A stretch of DNA of 64,000 bases from assembly GCF_900156805.1 (NCBI RefSeq), contig NZ_FTOQ01000003.1:248001-312000 (forward strand), in the 5' to 3' direction. The translations under genes were made by a program, and so were the position numbers. Source of the stretch: Roseivivax lentus. GTDB lineage: Bacteria > Pseudomonadota > Alphaproteobacteria > Rhodobacterales > Rhodobacteraceae. Under the pieces are notes generated by a model. That model had not been told where the DNA came from and searched no databases. It saw only the letters and a list, made by a program, of their open reading frames with translations. Below, piece after piece: positions 1 through 7,350 of this stretch. How positions within the stretch are numbered: position 1 is the first letter of the stretch; each line of letters begins with the position of its first letter.

Positions 1-462
1 CGTGGCGGCGGAAGGCACGACCTCCACCAGCGGCAACAGGTAGACCGGGTTGAAGGGATGCGCGACGAGGATGCGGGCCGGGCGCCGCGCGCCCTCCTGC
101 AGGGCGGTCGGGGTGAAGCCCGAGGTCGAGGAGCCGATGAGGGCCGCGTTGGGCGCATGGGCCTCGATCTCGGCCAAGACGCGGTGTTTCAGGTCGAGCT
201 GTTCGGGCACGCTTTCCTGCACCCAATCCGCGCCGGTGACCGCCTCGGCGAGCGTGCCGCAATACGTCAGCCGCCCCTCGGGTGGCAGCGCCCGGTCGTA
301 GAGCGACGGCAGCGACCGGCGGGCATTGGCGAGGACCGCCTTCAAGCGGTCTTCGGCCCCCGGAGCGGGGTCACAGACCGCCACGTCCCAGCCATTGAGC
401 AGGAAGCGCGCGGCCCAGCCGCCGCCGATCACGCCGCCGCCGACGATCGCGGCGCGGCTCAT
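1..462 (-). CDS. 3-hydroxyacyl-CoA dehydrogenase family, L-carnitine dehydrogenase-like (3' part missing)
   Basis: The gene enters from the left edge, so only the N-terminal 154 residues are visible. They begin with a Rossmann dinucleotide motif (VGGGVIGGGWAARF, residues 7-20) and later show SSTSGF and AHPFNPVYLLPLVE, typical of the 3-hydroxyacyl-CoA dehydrogenase superfamily and close to bacterial L-carnitine dehydrogenases, which oxidise carnitine to 3-dehydrocarnitine with NAD+. The ATG at 462 overlaps the stop of the BKACE-family gene in an ATGA, so the two are translationally coupled. A BKACE enzyme that cleaves dehydrocarnitine is the usual partner, which supports the carnitine assignment. 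A 3-hydroxybutyryl-CoA dehydrogenase-type function remains possible because the C-terminal domain is outside the window. Confidence 0.8.
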   Translation of the reverse strand, partial: MSRAAIVGGGVIGGGWAARFLLNGWDVAVCDPAPGAEDRLKAVLANARRSLPSLYDRALPPEGRLTYCGTLAEAVTGADWVQESVPEQLDLKHRVLAEIEAHAPNAALIGSSTSGFTPTALQEGARRPARILVAHPFNPVYLLPLVEVVPSAAT

Positions 463-1376
463 GCCGCCACCGGCGCGCGTTTCACAAGGCCCAGCCGCGC
501 GCGGACGTCTTCCGGGCCGATCACCCTTGCCCCCATCCGCTCGATGATGCCCACCGCGCGGTCGACAAGCTGCGCATTTGTCGCGAGCACGCCGCGGTCG
601 AGATAGAGATTGTCCTCGAGCCCCACGCGCACATTGCCGCCCGCGAGCACCGACGCCGCGACATAGGCCATCTGGTCCCGCCCGAGCGAGAAGGCCGACC
701 AGTGCCAGCCTTCGGGGATCGCGTTCACCATGGCGAGGAAGGTGTTGAGGTCATTCGGCGCACCCCAGGGCACGCCCATGCAGAGCTGCACGAGGGCCGG
801 GGCATCGAGCACGCCCTCGCGCACCAACTCCTTGGCGAACCAAAGATGCCCCGTGTCGAAGGCCTCGATCTCGGGGCGCACGCCAAGGGCGGTTATCTCG
901 GCCCCCATCGCGCGCAGCATGCCGGGAGTGTTCGTCATCACGTAATCGGCTTCGGCGAAGTTCATCGTGCCGCAATCGAGGGTGCAGATCTCGGGCAGGC
1001 ACGCGGCCACATGAGCGAGCCGCGCGGAGGCCCCGATCATGTCGGTCTGGGCCGCGTTCAGGGGCAGGGGGGCCTCGGGCGGGCCGAAGACCAGATCGCC
1101 GCCCATGCCGGCGGTGAGGTTCAGCACCACGTCCACCTCCGAGGCGCGGATGCGCTCGGTCACTTCGCGGTAGAGTGCCGGATCGCGGGACGGCGCGCCG
1201 GTTTCGGGGTCGCGCACATGGGCGTGGACCACCGCCGCCCCGGCACGGGCCGCGTCGATGGCGGCCTCGGCGATGGCCCTGGGGCTGCGCGGCACGTTCG
1301 GCGAGCGGTCCTGCGTCGCGCCCGATCCGGTCAGGGCGGCGGTGATGAAGACCTCGCGGTTCATGGCTAGCGGCAT
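459..1376 (-). CDS. BKACE family beta-keto acid cleavage enzyme (DUF849), probable 3-dehydrocarnitine cleavage
   Basis: 305 aa. The family (former DUF849) condenses a beta-keto acid with acetyl-CoA to give acetoacetate and a new CoA ester, using a divalent metal. Visible family features are ITAALTGSG near the N-terminus, the metal-site motif VVHAHVRDPETG (about residues 49-60), LNLTAGMGGD, TLDCGTMNF and the late VRVGLEDNLYLDRG. Overlap with the carnitine dehydrogenase-like gene suggests the substrate is 3-dehydrocarnitine, giving betainyl-CoA. The ATG at 1376 is preferred because GGGGAGGA lies just upstream; an alternative ATG is at 1364. That ribosome site lies in the 3' arm of an inverted repeat (1382-1415). 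Other BKACE substrates, such as 3-keto-5-aminohexanoate, cannot be excluded. Confidence 0.85.
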   Translation of the reverse strand: MPLAMNREVFITAALTGSGATQDRSPNVPRSPRAIAEAAIDAARAGAAVVHAHVRDPETGAPSRDPALYREVTERIRASEVDVVLNLTAGMGGDLVFGPPEAPLPLNAAQTDMIGASARLAHVAACLPEICTLDCGTMNFAEADYVMTNTPGMLRAMGAEITALGVRPEIEAFDTGHLWFAKELVREGVLDAPALVQLCMGVPWGAPNDLNTFLAMVNAIPEGWHWSAFSLGRDQMAYVAASVLAGGNVRVGLEDNLYLDRGVLATNAQLVDRAVGIIERMGARVIGPEDVRARLGLVKRAPVAA

Positions 1377-1381
1377 CTGTC

Positions 1382-1415
1382 CTCCCCGACCCGTCGCGGC
1401 GCGATGATCGGGGAG
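1382..1415 (-). promoter_or_regulatory. Inverted repeat that can mask the BKACE ribosome-binding site
   Basis: CTCCCCGA (1382-1389) and TCGGGGAG (1408-1415) form a perfect 8-bp stem with an 18-nt loop in the 62-bp gap between the ornithine cyclodeaminase stop and the BKACE start. Read on the minus strand, the second arm contains the GGGGAG of the Shine-Dalgarno sequence before the ATG at 1376. It could act as a translational switch or as a weak terminator; there is no T-run, so an intrinsic terminator is less likely. Confidence 0.4.
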
Positions 1416-1438
1416 AGCCTGTCTGCGCGCAAGGGCCC

Positions 1439-2497
1439 TCAGGCCGCCTCGGGCCCCGCGCGCATCACCATCCCGAAGAGATCGCGCGGATCATCGGGAT
1501 CCGCCAGCAGATCGAGCGGGGTCGAGAAGGGCGTGCCGCGGATCGCCTCGCGCAGGAAACACAGCGCCGAGAAATCCTCGATGGCGAAACCCACGCTGTC
1601 GAACAGCGTGATCTCGGAGGTGGAACTGCGCCCCGATTTCTGCCCCGCGATGACCTGCCATAGCTCGGTCACCGGGTGATCGGGGTCGAGCTGCTGGATC
1701 TCGCCCTCGATCCGCGTCTGCTCGGGATATTCCACGAAGATCGTCGAGCGGTGCAGGATGCCCGGCGCAAGCTCGGTCTTGCCGGGGCAGTCCCCGCCGA
1801 TGGCGTTCACGTGCACGCCCGCGCCGACCATGTTGTCGGAGAGGATCGTCGCGTATTGCTTGTCGGCGGTGCAGGTCGTCAGGATCTCGGCGCCTTCGAT
1901 GGCCTCTTCCGGGCTCTGGCATTTCACCACGCGCAGCCCTGTGCCTTCGAGGTTGCGCGCGCATTTCTCCGTCGCCGCCGGGTCGATGTCGTAGAGCCGC
2001 ACCGCCTCGATCCCCACCAGCGCCTTCATGGCGAGGCTCTGGAACTCGGCCTGCGCGCCATTGCCGATCATCGCCATGGTCTTCGCGCCCTTGGGCGCGA
2101 GGTGCTTGGCCGCGACGCCCGACATGGCGGCGGTGCGCAAAGCCGTCAGGATCGTCATCTCGGTCAGCAGCACCGGGTAGCCGTTCGACACGTCCGCCAG
2201 AAGGCCGAAGGCGGTCACGGTCTGCAGGCCCTCCTTCATGTTCTTCGGATGGCCGTTGACGTATTTGAAGCCGTACATTTCTCCGTCGGAGGTCGGCATC
2301 AGCTCGATCACGCCCACGGGGCTGTGCGAGGCCACGCGCGGGGTCTTGTCGAAGCTTTCCCAGCGGCGGAAATCGGCCTCGATCCGGTCGGCGATGCCGC
2401 GGATCATCGTCTCGAAGCCGAGGTGATGAATGAGCCCCATCATGTGATCGACGGAGACGAAGGGCACGAGGGCCTTGTCGGAGGGATCTTTCGCCAT
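1439..2497 (-). CDS. Ornithine cyclodeaminase
   Basis: 352 aa from the ATG at 2497. The enzyme converts L-ornithine to L-proline and ammonia with bound NAD+. Family features: the substrate region near YGFKYVNGHPKN, TALRTAAMSGVAAKHLAPKGAKTMAMIGNGAQAEFQ containing the Rossmann GNGAQ, LYDIDPAA after the second strand, and VNAIGGDCPGKTEL. Residue content matches the longer ornithine cyclodeaminase form (about 350 aa). The start is chosen at 2497 because TGAGG lies six bases upstream; an in-frame TTG at 2509 overlaps the arginase stop. It sits directly after arginase, giving arginine to ornithine to proline in two steps. Confidence 0.92.
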   Translation of the reverse strand: MAKDPSDKALVPFVSVDHMMGLIHHLGFETMIRGIADRIEADFRRWESFDKTPRVASHSPVGVIELMPTSDGEMYGFKYVNGHPKNMKEGLQTVTAFGLLADVSNGYPVLLTEMTILTALRTAAMSGVAAKHLAPKGAKTMAMIGNGAQAEFQSLAMKALVGIEAVRLYDIDPAATEKCARNLEGTGLRVVKCQSPEEAIEGAEILTTCTADKQYATILSDNMVGAGVHVNAIGGDCPGKTELAPGILHRSTIFVEYPEQTRIEGEIQQLDPDHPVTELWQVIAGQKSGRSSTSEITLFDSVGFAIEDFSALCFLREAIRGTPFSTPLDLLADPDDPRDLFGMVMRAGPEAA

Positions 2498-2505
2498 GGC
2501 GAACC

Positions 2506-3429
2506 TCAATACATGCGTTGCGTGGGACGGTCGAAGACCTTGCGGCCGAAGGCCGAGGCGGCCAGATCGACCATGAGCTGCGCGGTGCGGCCGCGTTCGT
2601 CGAGCATCGGGTTCAACTCCACCAGGTCGAGCGATGTCATCAGCCCGCTGTCGTTGAGCATCTCCATCACCAGATGCGCTTCGCGCACGGTGGCCCCGCC
2701 CGGCACGGTGGTGCCCACGGCGGGCGCCACGGCGGGATCGAGGAAATCGACGTCGAGCGAGACATGCAGCGCACCGCCTGCCTGCGCCACGTCGGCGAGG
2801 AAGGCGGCGAGGGGCCGGCGGATGCCGTCCTCGTCGATGGCGCGCATGTCGTAGCGGCGGACGCCCGTCCCTTCGATGGCGGCGCGTTCGGCCGCATCGA
2901 CCGAGCGCAGGCCGATCATGCAGACGTTTTCCGGGCGCACCGGCGCGGTCACGGGCGGGAAGGCGTCGAAGCCGTCGCGCCCGGTGGCATATCCCACCGG
3001 CGTGCCGTGCAGGTTGCCGCTGCCGGTGGTCTGGGGCGTGTGGAAATCCGTATGGGCATCGAGCCAGAGGACGAATTGCGGACGGCCCGCCTCTACGGCG
3101 TGCCTCGCGACCCCGGTGACGGTGCCCATCGACAGCGCGTGATCGCCGCCCATGAAGATCGGCGTGCCGCGTGCCATGGCGGCCTCGGCCTCGCGGGCCA
3201 GCGCCTGCGTCCAGCCCACGGTTTCGGGCAGGGCGAAAAGGTGATCGTGCTCCGGCAGGTCCACCGCGTCGGGCGCGACATTGCCCAGATCCTCGACCCG
3301 GTGGCCGAGATCGCGCAGGGCGTCGGGCAGGCGGGCGGTGCGGTAGGCGTCAGGGCCCATCAGGCAGCCCGCGCGGCGCTTGCCCGAATCCATCGGCACA
3401 CCGAGAAGAAGAATGGTCTTGTCGCTCAT
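2506..3429 (-). CDS. rocF: Arginase
   Basis: 307 aa from the ATG at 3429. Hydrolyses arginine to ornithine and urea with a binuclear Mn centre. The ureohydrolase metal motifs are all present: GGDHALSMG (about residue 95), DAHTDFHTPQTTGSGNLHG (about 120-138) and SLDVDFLDP (about 225-233), followed by PGG. The early segment LLGVPMDSGKRRAGCLMGPDAYR is arginase-like rather than agmatinase-like. It heads a leftward run with ornithine cyclodeaminase, and is divergent from an Lrp/AsnC regulator that starts 117 bp away, which is the likely arginine- or ornithine-responsive controller. Confidence 0.93.
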   Translation of the reverse strand: MSDKTILLLGVPMDSGKRRAGCLMGPDAYRTARLPDALRDLGHRVEDLGNVAPDAVDLPEHDHLFALPETVGWTQALAREAEAAMARGTPIFMGGDHALSMGTVTGVARHAVEAGRPQFVLWLDAHTDFHTPQTTGSGNLHGTPVGYATGRDGFDAFPPVTAPVRPENVCMIGLRSVDAAERAAIEGTGVRRYDMRAIDEDGIRRPLAAFLADVAQAGGALHVSLDVDFLDPAVAPAVGTTVPGGATVREAHLVMEMLNDSGLMTSLDLVELNPMLDERGRTAQLMVDLAASAFGRKVFDRPTQRMY

Positions 3430-3545
3430 GGATCGGCCTCGCTTGTCTCTTGCGCCGTGATAACCGCCGGATCGGGCAGAAGTCACCTTGGCAAAATGGC
3501 CGATCCGAGGCAGTATTGATCGAAACGGACGGAGAGACTTGCGAT

Positions 3546-3971
3546 ATGGACGCGACCGATCAGGCCATCCTGTCCGCGCTCCGGCGCGATGCGCGGGCCT
3601 CCTATTCGGACCTTGCGCATTTGCTGGGCCTGTCCCGCACAACCGTGCGCGCCCGGGTCGAGAAGATGCGCGCCGAGGGGCATATCCTGGGCTTCACCGT
3701 CGTGCTGAAGGAAGACGCCGCGCGCGATCCGGTGCGCGCGATGATGATGATCGGGATCGAGGGGCGGGGGACCGACCGCATCCTGCGTCAGCTCTCGGGC
3801 CTGCCCGAAGTGCGCGCGCTGCACAGCACCAATGGCCGCTGGGACGTGATCGCGGAACTGGGGACGACCGATCTCGAACGGCTCGACGCGGTGCTGGGCC
3901 GGATCCGTGCCATGGGCGGCGTGACGACCAGCGAGACCTCGCTGCTGCTCTCGACCAAACGCAGCAGCTAG
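3546..3971 (+). CDS. Lrp/AsnC family transcriptional regulator
   Basis: 141 aa, the usual length. The N-terminal winged helix-turn-helix (MDATDQAILSALRRDARASY, then LAHLLGLSRTTVRARVEKM) is followed by the AsnC ligand-binding domain with VRALHSTNGRWDVIAEL. These proteins form octamers and sense amino acids. GGAGAG precedes the ATG at 3546. The gene is divergent from arginase, so local control of the arginine catabolic run is the simplest inference; autoregulation is common in the family. Confidence 0.93.
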   Translation: MDATDQAILSALRRDARASYSDLAHLLGLSRTTVRARVEKMRAEGHILGFTVVLKEDAARDPVRAMMMIGIEGRGTDRILRQLSGLPEVRALHSTNGRWDVIAELGTTDLERLDAVLGRIRAMGGVTTSETSLLLSTKRSS

Positions 3972-3976
3972 CGGCG

Positions 3977-4441
3977 TCAGCTCTTGCGGAACGCCGCGAT
4001 CCAGAGCCCGGCGAGGATCAGCGACAGGATCGCGTTCCAGCCCGCCATGGAGATGCCCATGAGCTGCCAGGCGATCTCGTCGCAGCGCACCAGCGGCGCG
4101 CTCATGATCTGGTTCAGAAGATCGTCCGTGGACATCCCGCCGATATCGCCCGAGGTGCAGGTATCGGGGCCGGGCCACCATTCGCGCTCCACACCCGCGT
4201 GATAGGCGCCGATTCCGGCGGTCGTCAGCGCGGCCAGCGCACCGAGCGCGGGCAGAAGCCGGCCGGGCAGGGTCAGCGCCACAAGGCCGATGGCGATGGC
4301 GGCCAGATGCGGATAGCGCTGCCAGTAGCACAATTTGCAGGGCGGCAACTCGCCGATATACTGAAAGCCGAGCGCGCCCAGCATCAGCGCCAGCGATCCG
4401 CCGGCGGCCATAAGGATCAGGATGTTTCGCGTCATGGTCAT
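3977..4441 (-). CDS. dsbB: Disulfide bond formation protein DsbB
   Basis: 154 aa inner-membrane protein that reoxidises DsbA and passes electrons to quinone. It shows four predicted membrane helices, the first periplasmic pair in LPPCKLCYWQRYPH (CxxC, about residues 37-40) and a second pair in the loop PDTCTSG ... VRCDE. The ATG at 4441 overlaps the stop of the upstream DedA-type gene (ATGA), so the two are probably co-expressed. An internal ATG at 4435 would remove two residues. Confidence 0.9.
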   Translation of the reverse strand: MTMTRNILILMAAGGSLALMLGALGFQYIGELPPCKLCYWQRYPHLAAIAIGLVALTLPGRLLPALGALAALTTAGIGAYHAGVEREWWPGPDTCTSGDIGGMSTDDLLNQIMSAPLVRCDEIAWQLMGISMAGWNAILSLILAGLWIAAFRKS

Positions 4442-5016
4442 AGCAGTCGCAACACCATGAAGCCGCCGATCAGCGCAACACAGAAAAGCGTGAAGACGAG
4501 CCCGAGCCGCCGCTCGATGAAGTCGCGGATCGGCGGGCCGAAGTAATAGAGCAGCCCCGCCACGATGAAGAAGCGTGCCGCGCGGGCCACGATCGAGGAC
4601 AGGATGAAGGGCAGGATGGGCATCGCCGTCCAGCCCGACATGATGGTGATGACCTTGAACGGGAAGGGCGTGAGCCCCGCGACCAGCACCGCCCAGACGC
4701 CGTATTCGTTGAACTTGGTATTGAAGGCCTGCATGCTGTCGCCCTTGCCGAGCGCCTCCAGCACCGGCGCGCCGATGCTCTCGTAGAAGAAGGCCCCGAT
4801 GGCATAGCCGAGCATCGCACCGGCAACCGACGACAGCGTGGCGACCAGCGCGATCAGCCAGGCCCGGCGGGGGGCGGCGAGGATCATCGGGATCATCATC
4901 ACGTCGGGCGGGATCGGAAAGACCGAGCTTTCGATGAACGAGATGAAGGCCAGCGCCCAGAGCGCGCGGGGATGCTCGGCGAGCATCAGCGTCTTGTGGT
5001 ACATTCCGCGCAGCAT
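4438..5016 (-). CDS. YqaA/DedA-like VTT-domain membrane protein
   Basis: 192 aa. Hydrophobic stretches, the acidic-proline motif FIESSVFPIPPDVMMIPM near the N-terminus and a central GLTPFPFKVITIMSG are typical of the VTT (SNARE-associated/DedA, YqaA branch) family; related proteins are tied to lipid scrambling or proton-linked transport, but the substrate here is unknown. The start at 5016 is chosen because AAGGA lies eight bases upstream; a longer reading frame extends to 5070 without a ribosome site. It overlaps dsbB. Confidence 0.82.
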   Translation of the reverse strand: MLRGMYHKTLMLAEHPRALWALAFISFIESSVFPIPPDVMMIPMILAAPRRAWLIALVATLSSVAGAMLGYAIGAFFYESIGAPVLEALGKGDSMQAFNTKFNEYGVWAVLVAGLTPFPFKVITIMSGWTAMPILPFILSSIVARAARFFIVAGLLYYFGPPIRDFIERRLGLVFTLFCVALIGGFMVLRLL

Positions 5017-5126
5017 GAGGGGCGTCCTTTGTGATTGCCCCCTCTGAGCATGCAGGCCCGCCCGGGTCAAGAAACCCCGTTTTCGTCTGGACGAAGTGTT
5101 TCCGTCCCGCTATCCCCAAGCCGCGT

Positions 5127-5212
5127 GCCCGAGTGGCGGAATGGTAGACGCAGGGGATTCAAAATCCCCCGGTGGCAACACCTTGTCGGTTCGAGTCCGA
5201 CCTCGGGTACCA
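5127..5212 (+). tRNA. tRNA-Leu (anticodon CAA)
   Basis: 86 nt with encoded CCA. Acceptor strand GCCCGAG (5127-5133) pairs with CTCGGGT (5202-5208) through a terminal G-U pair; D-arm TGGCGGAATGGTAGACGC; anticodon stem GGGGA/TCCCC with loop TTCAAAA, giving CAA (reads TTG); long variable arm; T-stem GTCGG/CCGAC with loop TTCGAGT. This gene is intact, and its 3' 57 nt are copied at 10726-10782, marking it as an integration target. Confidence 0.95.
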
Positions 5213-5214
5213 AT
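5156..5214 (+). repeat. Direct repeat inside tRNA-Leu 3' half (probable attL core)
   Basis: A 59-bp stretch from the anticodon loop through the CCA end and two bases beyond. It recurs at 10726-10784 with a single mismatch (A at 5178, G at 10748). This is the layout left by tyrosine-integrase insertion into the 3' end of a tRNA gene. Confidence 0.85.
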
Positions 5215-5660
5215 AATTTCAACAGGTTGCACGTTTTTTCCGCTTGGAGGATGTGGGAGTAGGCATGGCAGATCAAAAGTCGGCAATGCGGCGGTGCGAA
5301 ACCAGGCCAACTGGTGGATCGTGGCAATAATCCAGTGGAAGACCGAGACCACCCTTCTTTGTGACGCCCTCCCGGACAAGAAATCCAGAGTTGCCATGGC
5401 TGCGCCGCCGTTAACGTCTCGGACTGGCTCTGATGATGCGACACTCCTCCTTTGCGGATGACCGCCGATTGAACCATTCACGTTGATGCCGACCGGGGGC
5501 ACTTCATCATCAGCGGTTTCGCGCAAGTAGGCGCGGTTCTCGAGAGTTAATTCGGAAATCTCGATGACGGCTCGATAACGGTCCGCTGACGGCCCCATGT
5601 CAGATTGTATTTGTCCAGCCAATGAAGGCGGACGCCACAACTTGAAAAGGAGGACAAGTC
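5213..5660. other. Intergenic region, no gene recognised
   Basis: About 450 bp between the tRNA and the small exported protein gene. Reading frames that run through it on both strands continue into the tRNA gene and encode the familiar spurious tRNA-derived peptides. No integrase fragment could be recognised. It should contain the promoter of the small gene at 5661. Confidence 0.5.
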
Positions 5661-5894
5661 ATGTTTCACAAATTTGCAATCTCCGTCCTGGTTCTGGGGC
5701 TCGCAGGCCCGGCTGTCGCCAATGACGACTTTGCCCGCACGGTCGGTGTCGACCCCGGAAAATACACCACAAGCGAGCTCGTTCAGATCATGCTCTCGGA
5801 CGACAAGGATACCGAGATGAAAATGATCGAGGTCCGGCGGCAGAAAGCCCGCGATGCCGCGGCTATTCTGAGTACGGCGTCTTCGACAAACTGA
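5661..5894 (+). CDS. Small exported protein of unknown function
   Basis: 77 aa. Strong Shine-Dalgarno AGGAGG before the ATG. Residues 1-20 form a Sec signal peptide (FAISVLVLGLAGPAVA, cleavage expected after AVA-ND), leaving a mature protein of about 57 aa that is charged and helical (TTSELVQIMLSDDKD ... EVRRQKARDAAAIL). I recognise the style of small periplasmic proteins in roseobacters but cannot assign a function. It is the only rightward gene in the island and is followed by a GC-rich inverted repeat at about 5907-5936. Confidence 0.75.
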   Translation: MFHKFAISVLVLGLAGPAVANDDFARTVGVDPGKYTTSELVQIMLSDDKDTEMKMIEVRRQKARDAAAILSTASSTN

Positions 5895-5956
5895 TCGCTG
5901 TCTCGTGAGCCGGGGGGGATGTCTGCCCTCCCCGGCTGCGTACGACGGACGGCCCT

Positions 5957-7345
5957 CTATTTCTTGAATAACTTTTTGGCCAATTCCACATCGAAGAGTT
6001 GCTCCAGACCTTTCTCTGAGGGCTTCTTGCCGGGTGGGCGACCCGTCGACCGTCTGCTATCGGACGGAAGCAGACTCACCAACCCTGCGGCAATCGCCAC
6101 CGCCGCCGAAGTTCCTGCAAATCGGCAGAACAGCGACGCGATTTCGTATTGCTCTTCATCTGGACCCGGTCGGTGTTCGTACGGGGACGGGTTGTAGCCG
6201 GCCCGGCCCGGAAGATCGGTCGTCACGATGTCGGCGAGCGGAAAATCTTCGCTGTTTTTTGGCACTCCCAATAGGTCATCTTCGATCTCCCACGGGTCGA
6301 TACGAGTCCGTTCTCTATCGAATATCGGCACCTCGGTGCTGAGGGTCTTGATCATCCAGCCACCATGCCCGACGATTGTCGACTGGACTGGTGAATAGGT
6401 CAGGTCCTTGCCATCGGTACCACAAGCGCCGACCGCCCATGGTCCCGGTGCGTTTATCTCATTTATCTTGCCGTCGATCTTTCTGATGGTTTTGTCGTTG
6501 CATCGGCTGGCGGGATAGACGGGTTGATCAAGCGCGTCGTTTCCGGCTGCGCACAGAACGATGAAATTCAGGCAAAGGTCGGTCAGGGCGTCGTCGACGT
6601 CTTTCCAGGCGTCGGTCACAACCCCATCGGAATCCAGCGCTCCGTCCCATGAATCCGCGATGACCACGATGTCCGGTTCAATGAGTTTCGTATATTCGAG
6701 CGCGCCCAGAACCATCTCCGGGCTCGGATTTGCGGTGACCGAAACCGGTATGATCCTGCAAAAGGGATTGATGCCGCAATATGGCAGTTCGAGGTCCACG
6801 ACCTGCGGCGTCTTGGCCATGTCTTTCGGCGTGAACATCGGGCGTCTCAATTTGACGCAGGCAGGTCGAGCCCCGATGAGACCAGCGACGGCTGTGCCAT
6901 GCGCACCATATAGGCGGCTCGGAGGGACGAGCGGCACCCCCTTAGGCCGGTCTTCGTCCTTCTTGGACTCAATCCAGGCGGCCTCTTCCTTGATTGCTTC
7001 GTCTAATACCTTCTTGGAATTCTCTATCTTCGCCAAAAGGGCTTCTCGAGACACCATATTTTCGTCGGACAGGTTGTGCAAAACGAAAGCGCCGTTTCCA
7101 CCTTGACTGAAATCGCGCATCAGTCCGATGTCGATTGCACCGGCCAAATTGGGGTGATCGTGGTCCACCGGCGTGTCGATGATTGCGATGCGGGTCGCTT
7201 TTTCATCCTTGTCCGCGTTGTCCCAAGGGTCGCCACTGTAATCCTTTAGGTCCTTCACAACACCAAGCATCGGCAGATGCCACAGGGCGTGGAACGCCGG
7301 CCGAAATCCCGTTCCCTCGGGCTGCGTGTCTGATTTTCTAGGCAT
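5957..7345 (-). CDS. Subtilisin-like serine protease (S8 family)
   Basis: 462 aa from the ATG at 7345, with GAGGGG upstream; the frame continues to 7369 but that part overlaps the PAP2-like gene. The catalytic triad is readable: Asp57 (IAIIDTPVDHDHP), His149 (GAHGTAVAGLIG) and Ser413 (FAGTSAAVAIAAG), with the oxyanion Asn in CAAGND. A charged insertion (about residues 95-140) lies between Asp and His. No signal peptide, propeptide or membrane anchor is visible, so a cytoplasmic protease is suggested. It starts five bases after the stop of the PAP2-like gene, in the same leftward unit. Substrate unknown; processing of the neighbouring protein is a testable idea. Confidence 0.85.
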   Translation of the reverse strand: MPRKSDTQPEGTGFRPAFHALWHLPMLGVVKDLKDYSGDPWDNADKDEKATRIAIIDTPVDHDHPNLAGAIDIGLMRDFSQGGNGAFVLHNLSDENMVSREALLAKIENSKKVLDEAIKEEAAWIESKKDEDRPKGVPLVPPSRLYGAHGTAVAGLIGARPACVKLRRPMFTPKDMAKTPQVVDLELPYCGINPFCRIIPVSVTANPSPEMVLGALEYTKLIEPDIVVIADSWDGALDSDGVVTDAWKDVDDALTDLCLNFIVLCAAGNDALDQPVYPASRCNDKTIRKIDGKINEINAPGPWAVGACGTDGKDLTYSPVQSTIVGHGGWMIKTLSTEVPIFDRERTRIDPWEIEDDLLGVPKNSEDFPLADIVTTDLPGRAGYNPSPYEHRPGPDEEQYEIASLFCRFAGTSAAVAIAAGLVSLLPSDSRRSTGRPPGKKPSEKGLEQLFDVELAKKLFKK

Positions 7346-7350
7346 CGGTC

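Noticed and set aside
5067-5640. Minus-strand frames with the peptide VPEVGLEPTRCCHRG near the tRNA, and the same at 10595-10792
   Set aside because: This peptide is the antisense translation of tRNA-Leu and is a familiar spurious annotation. The repeat supports an attachment site, not a gene.
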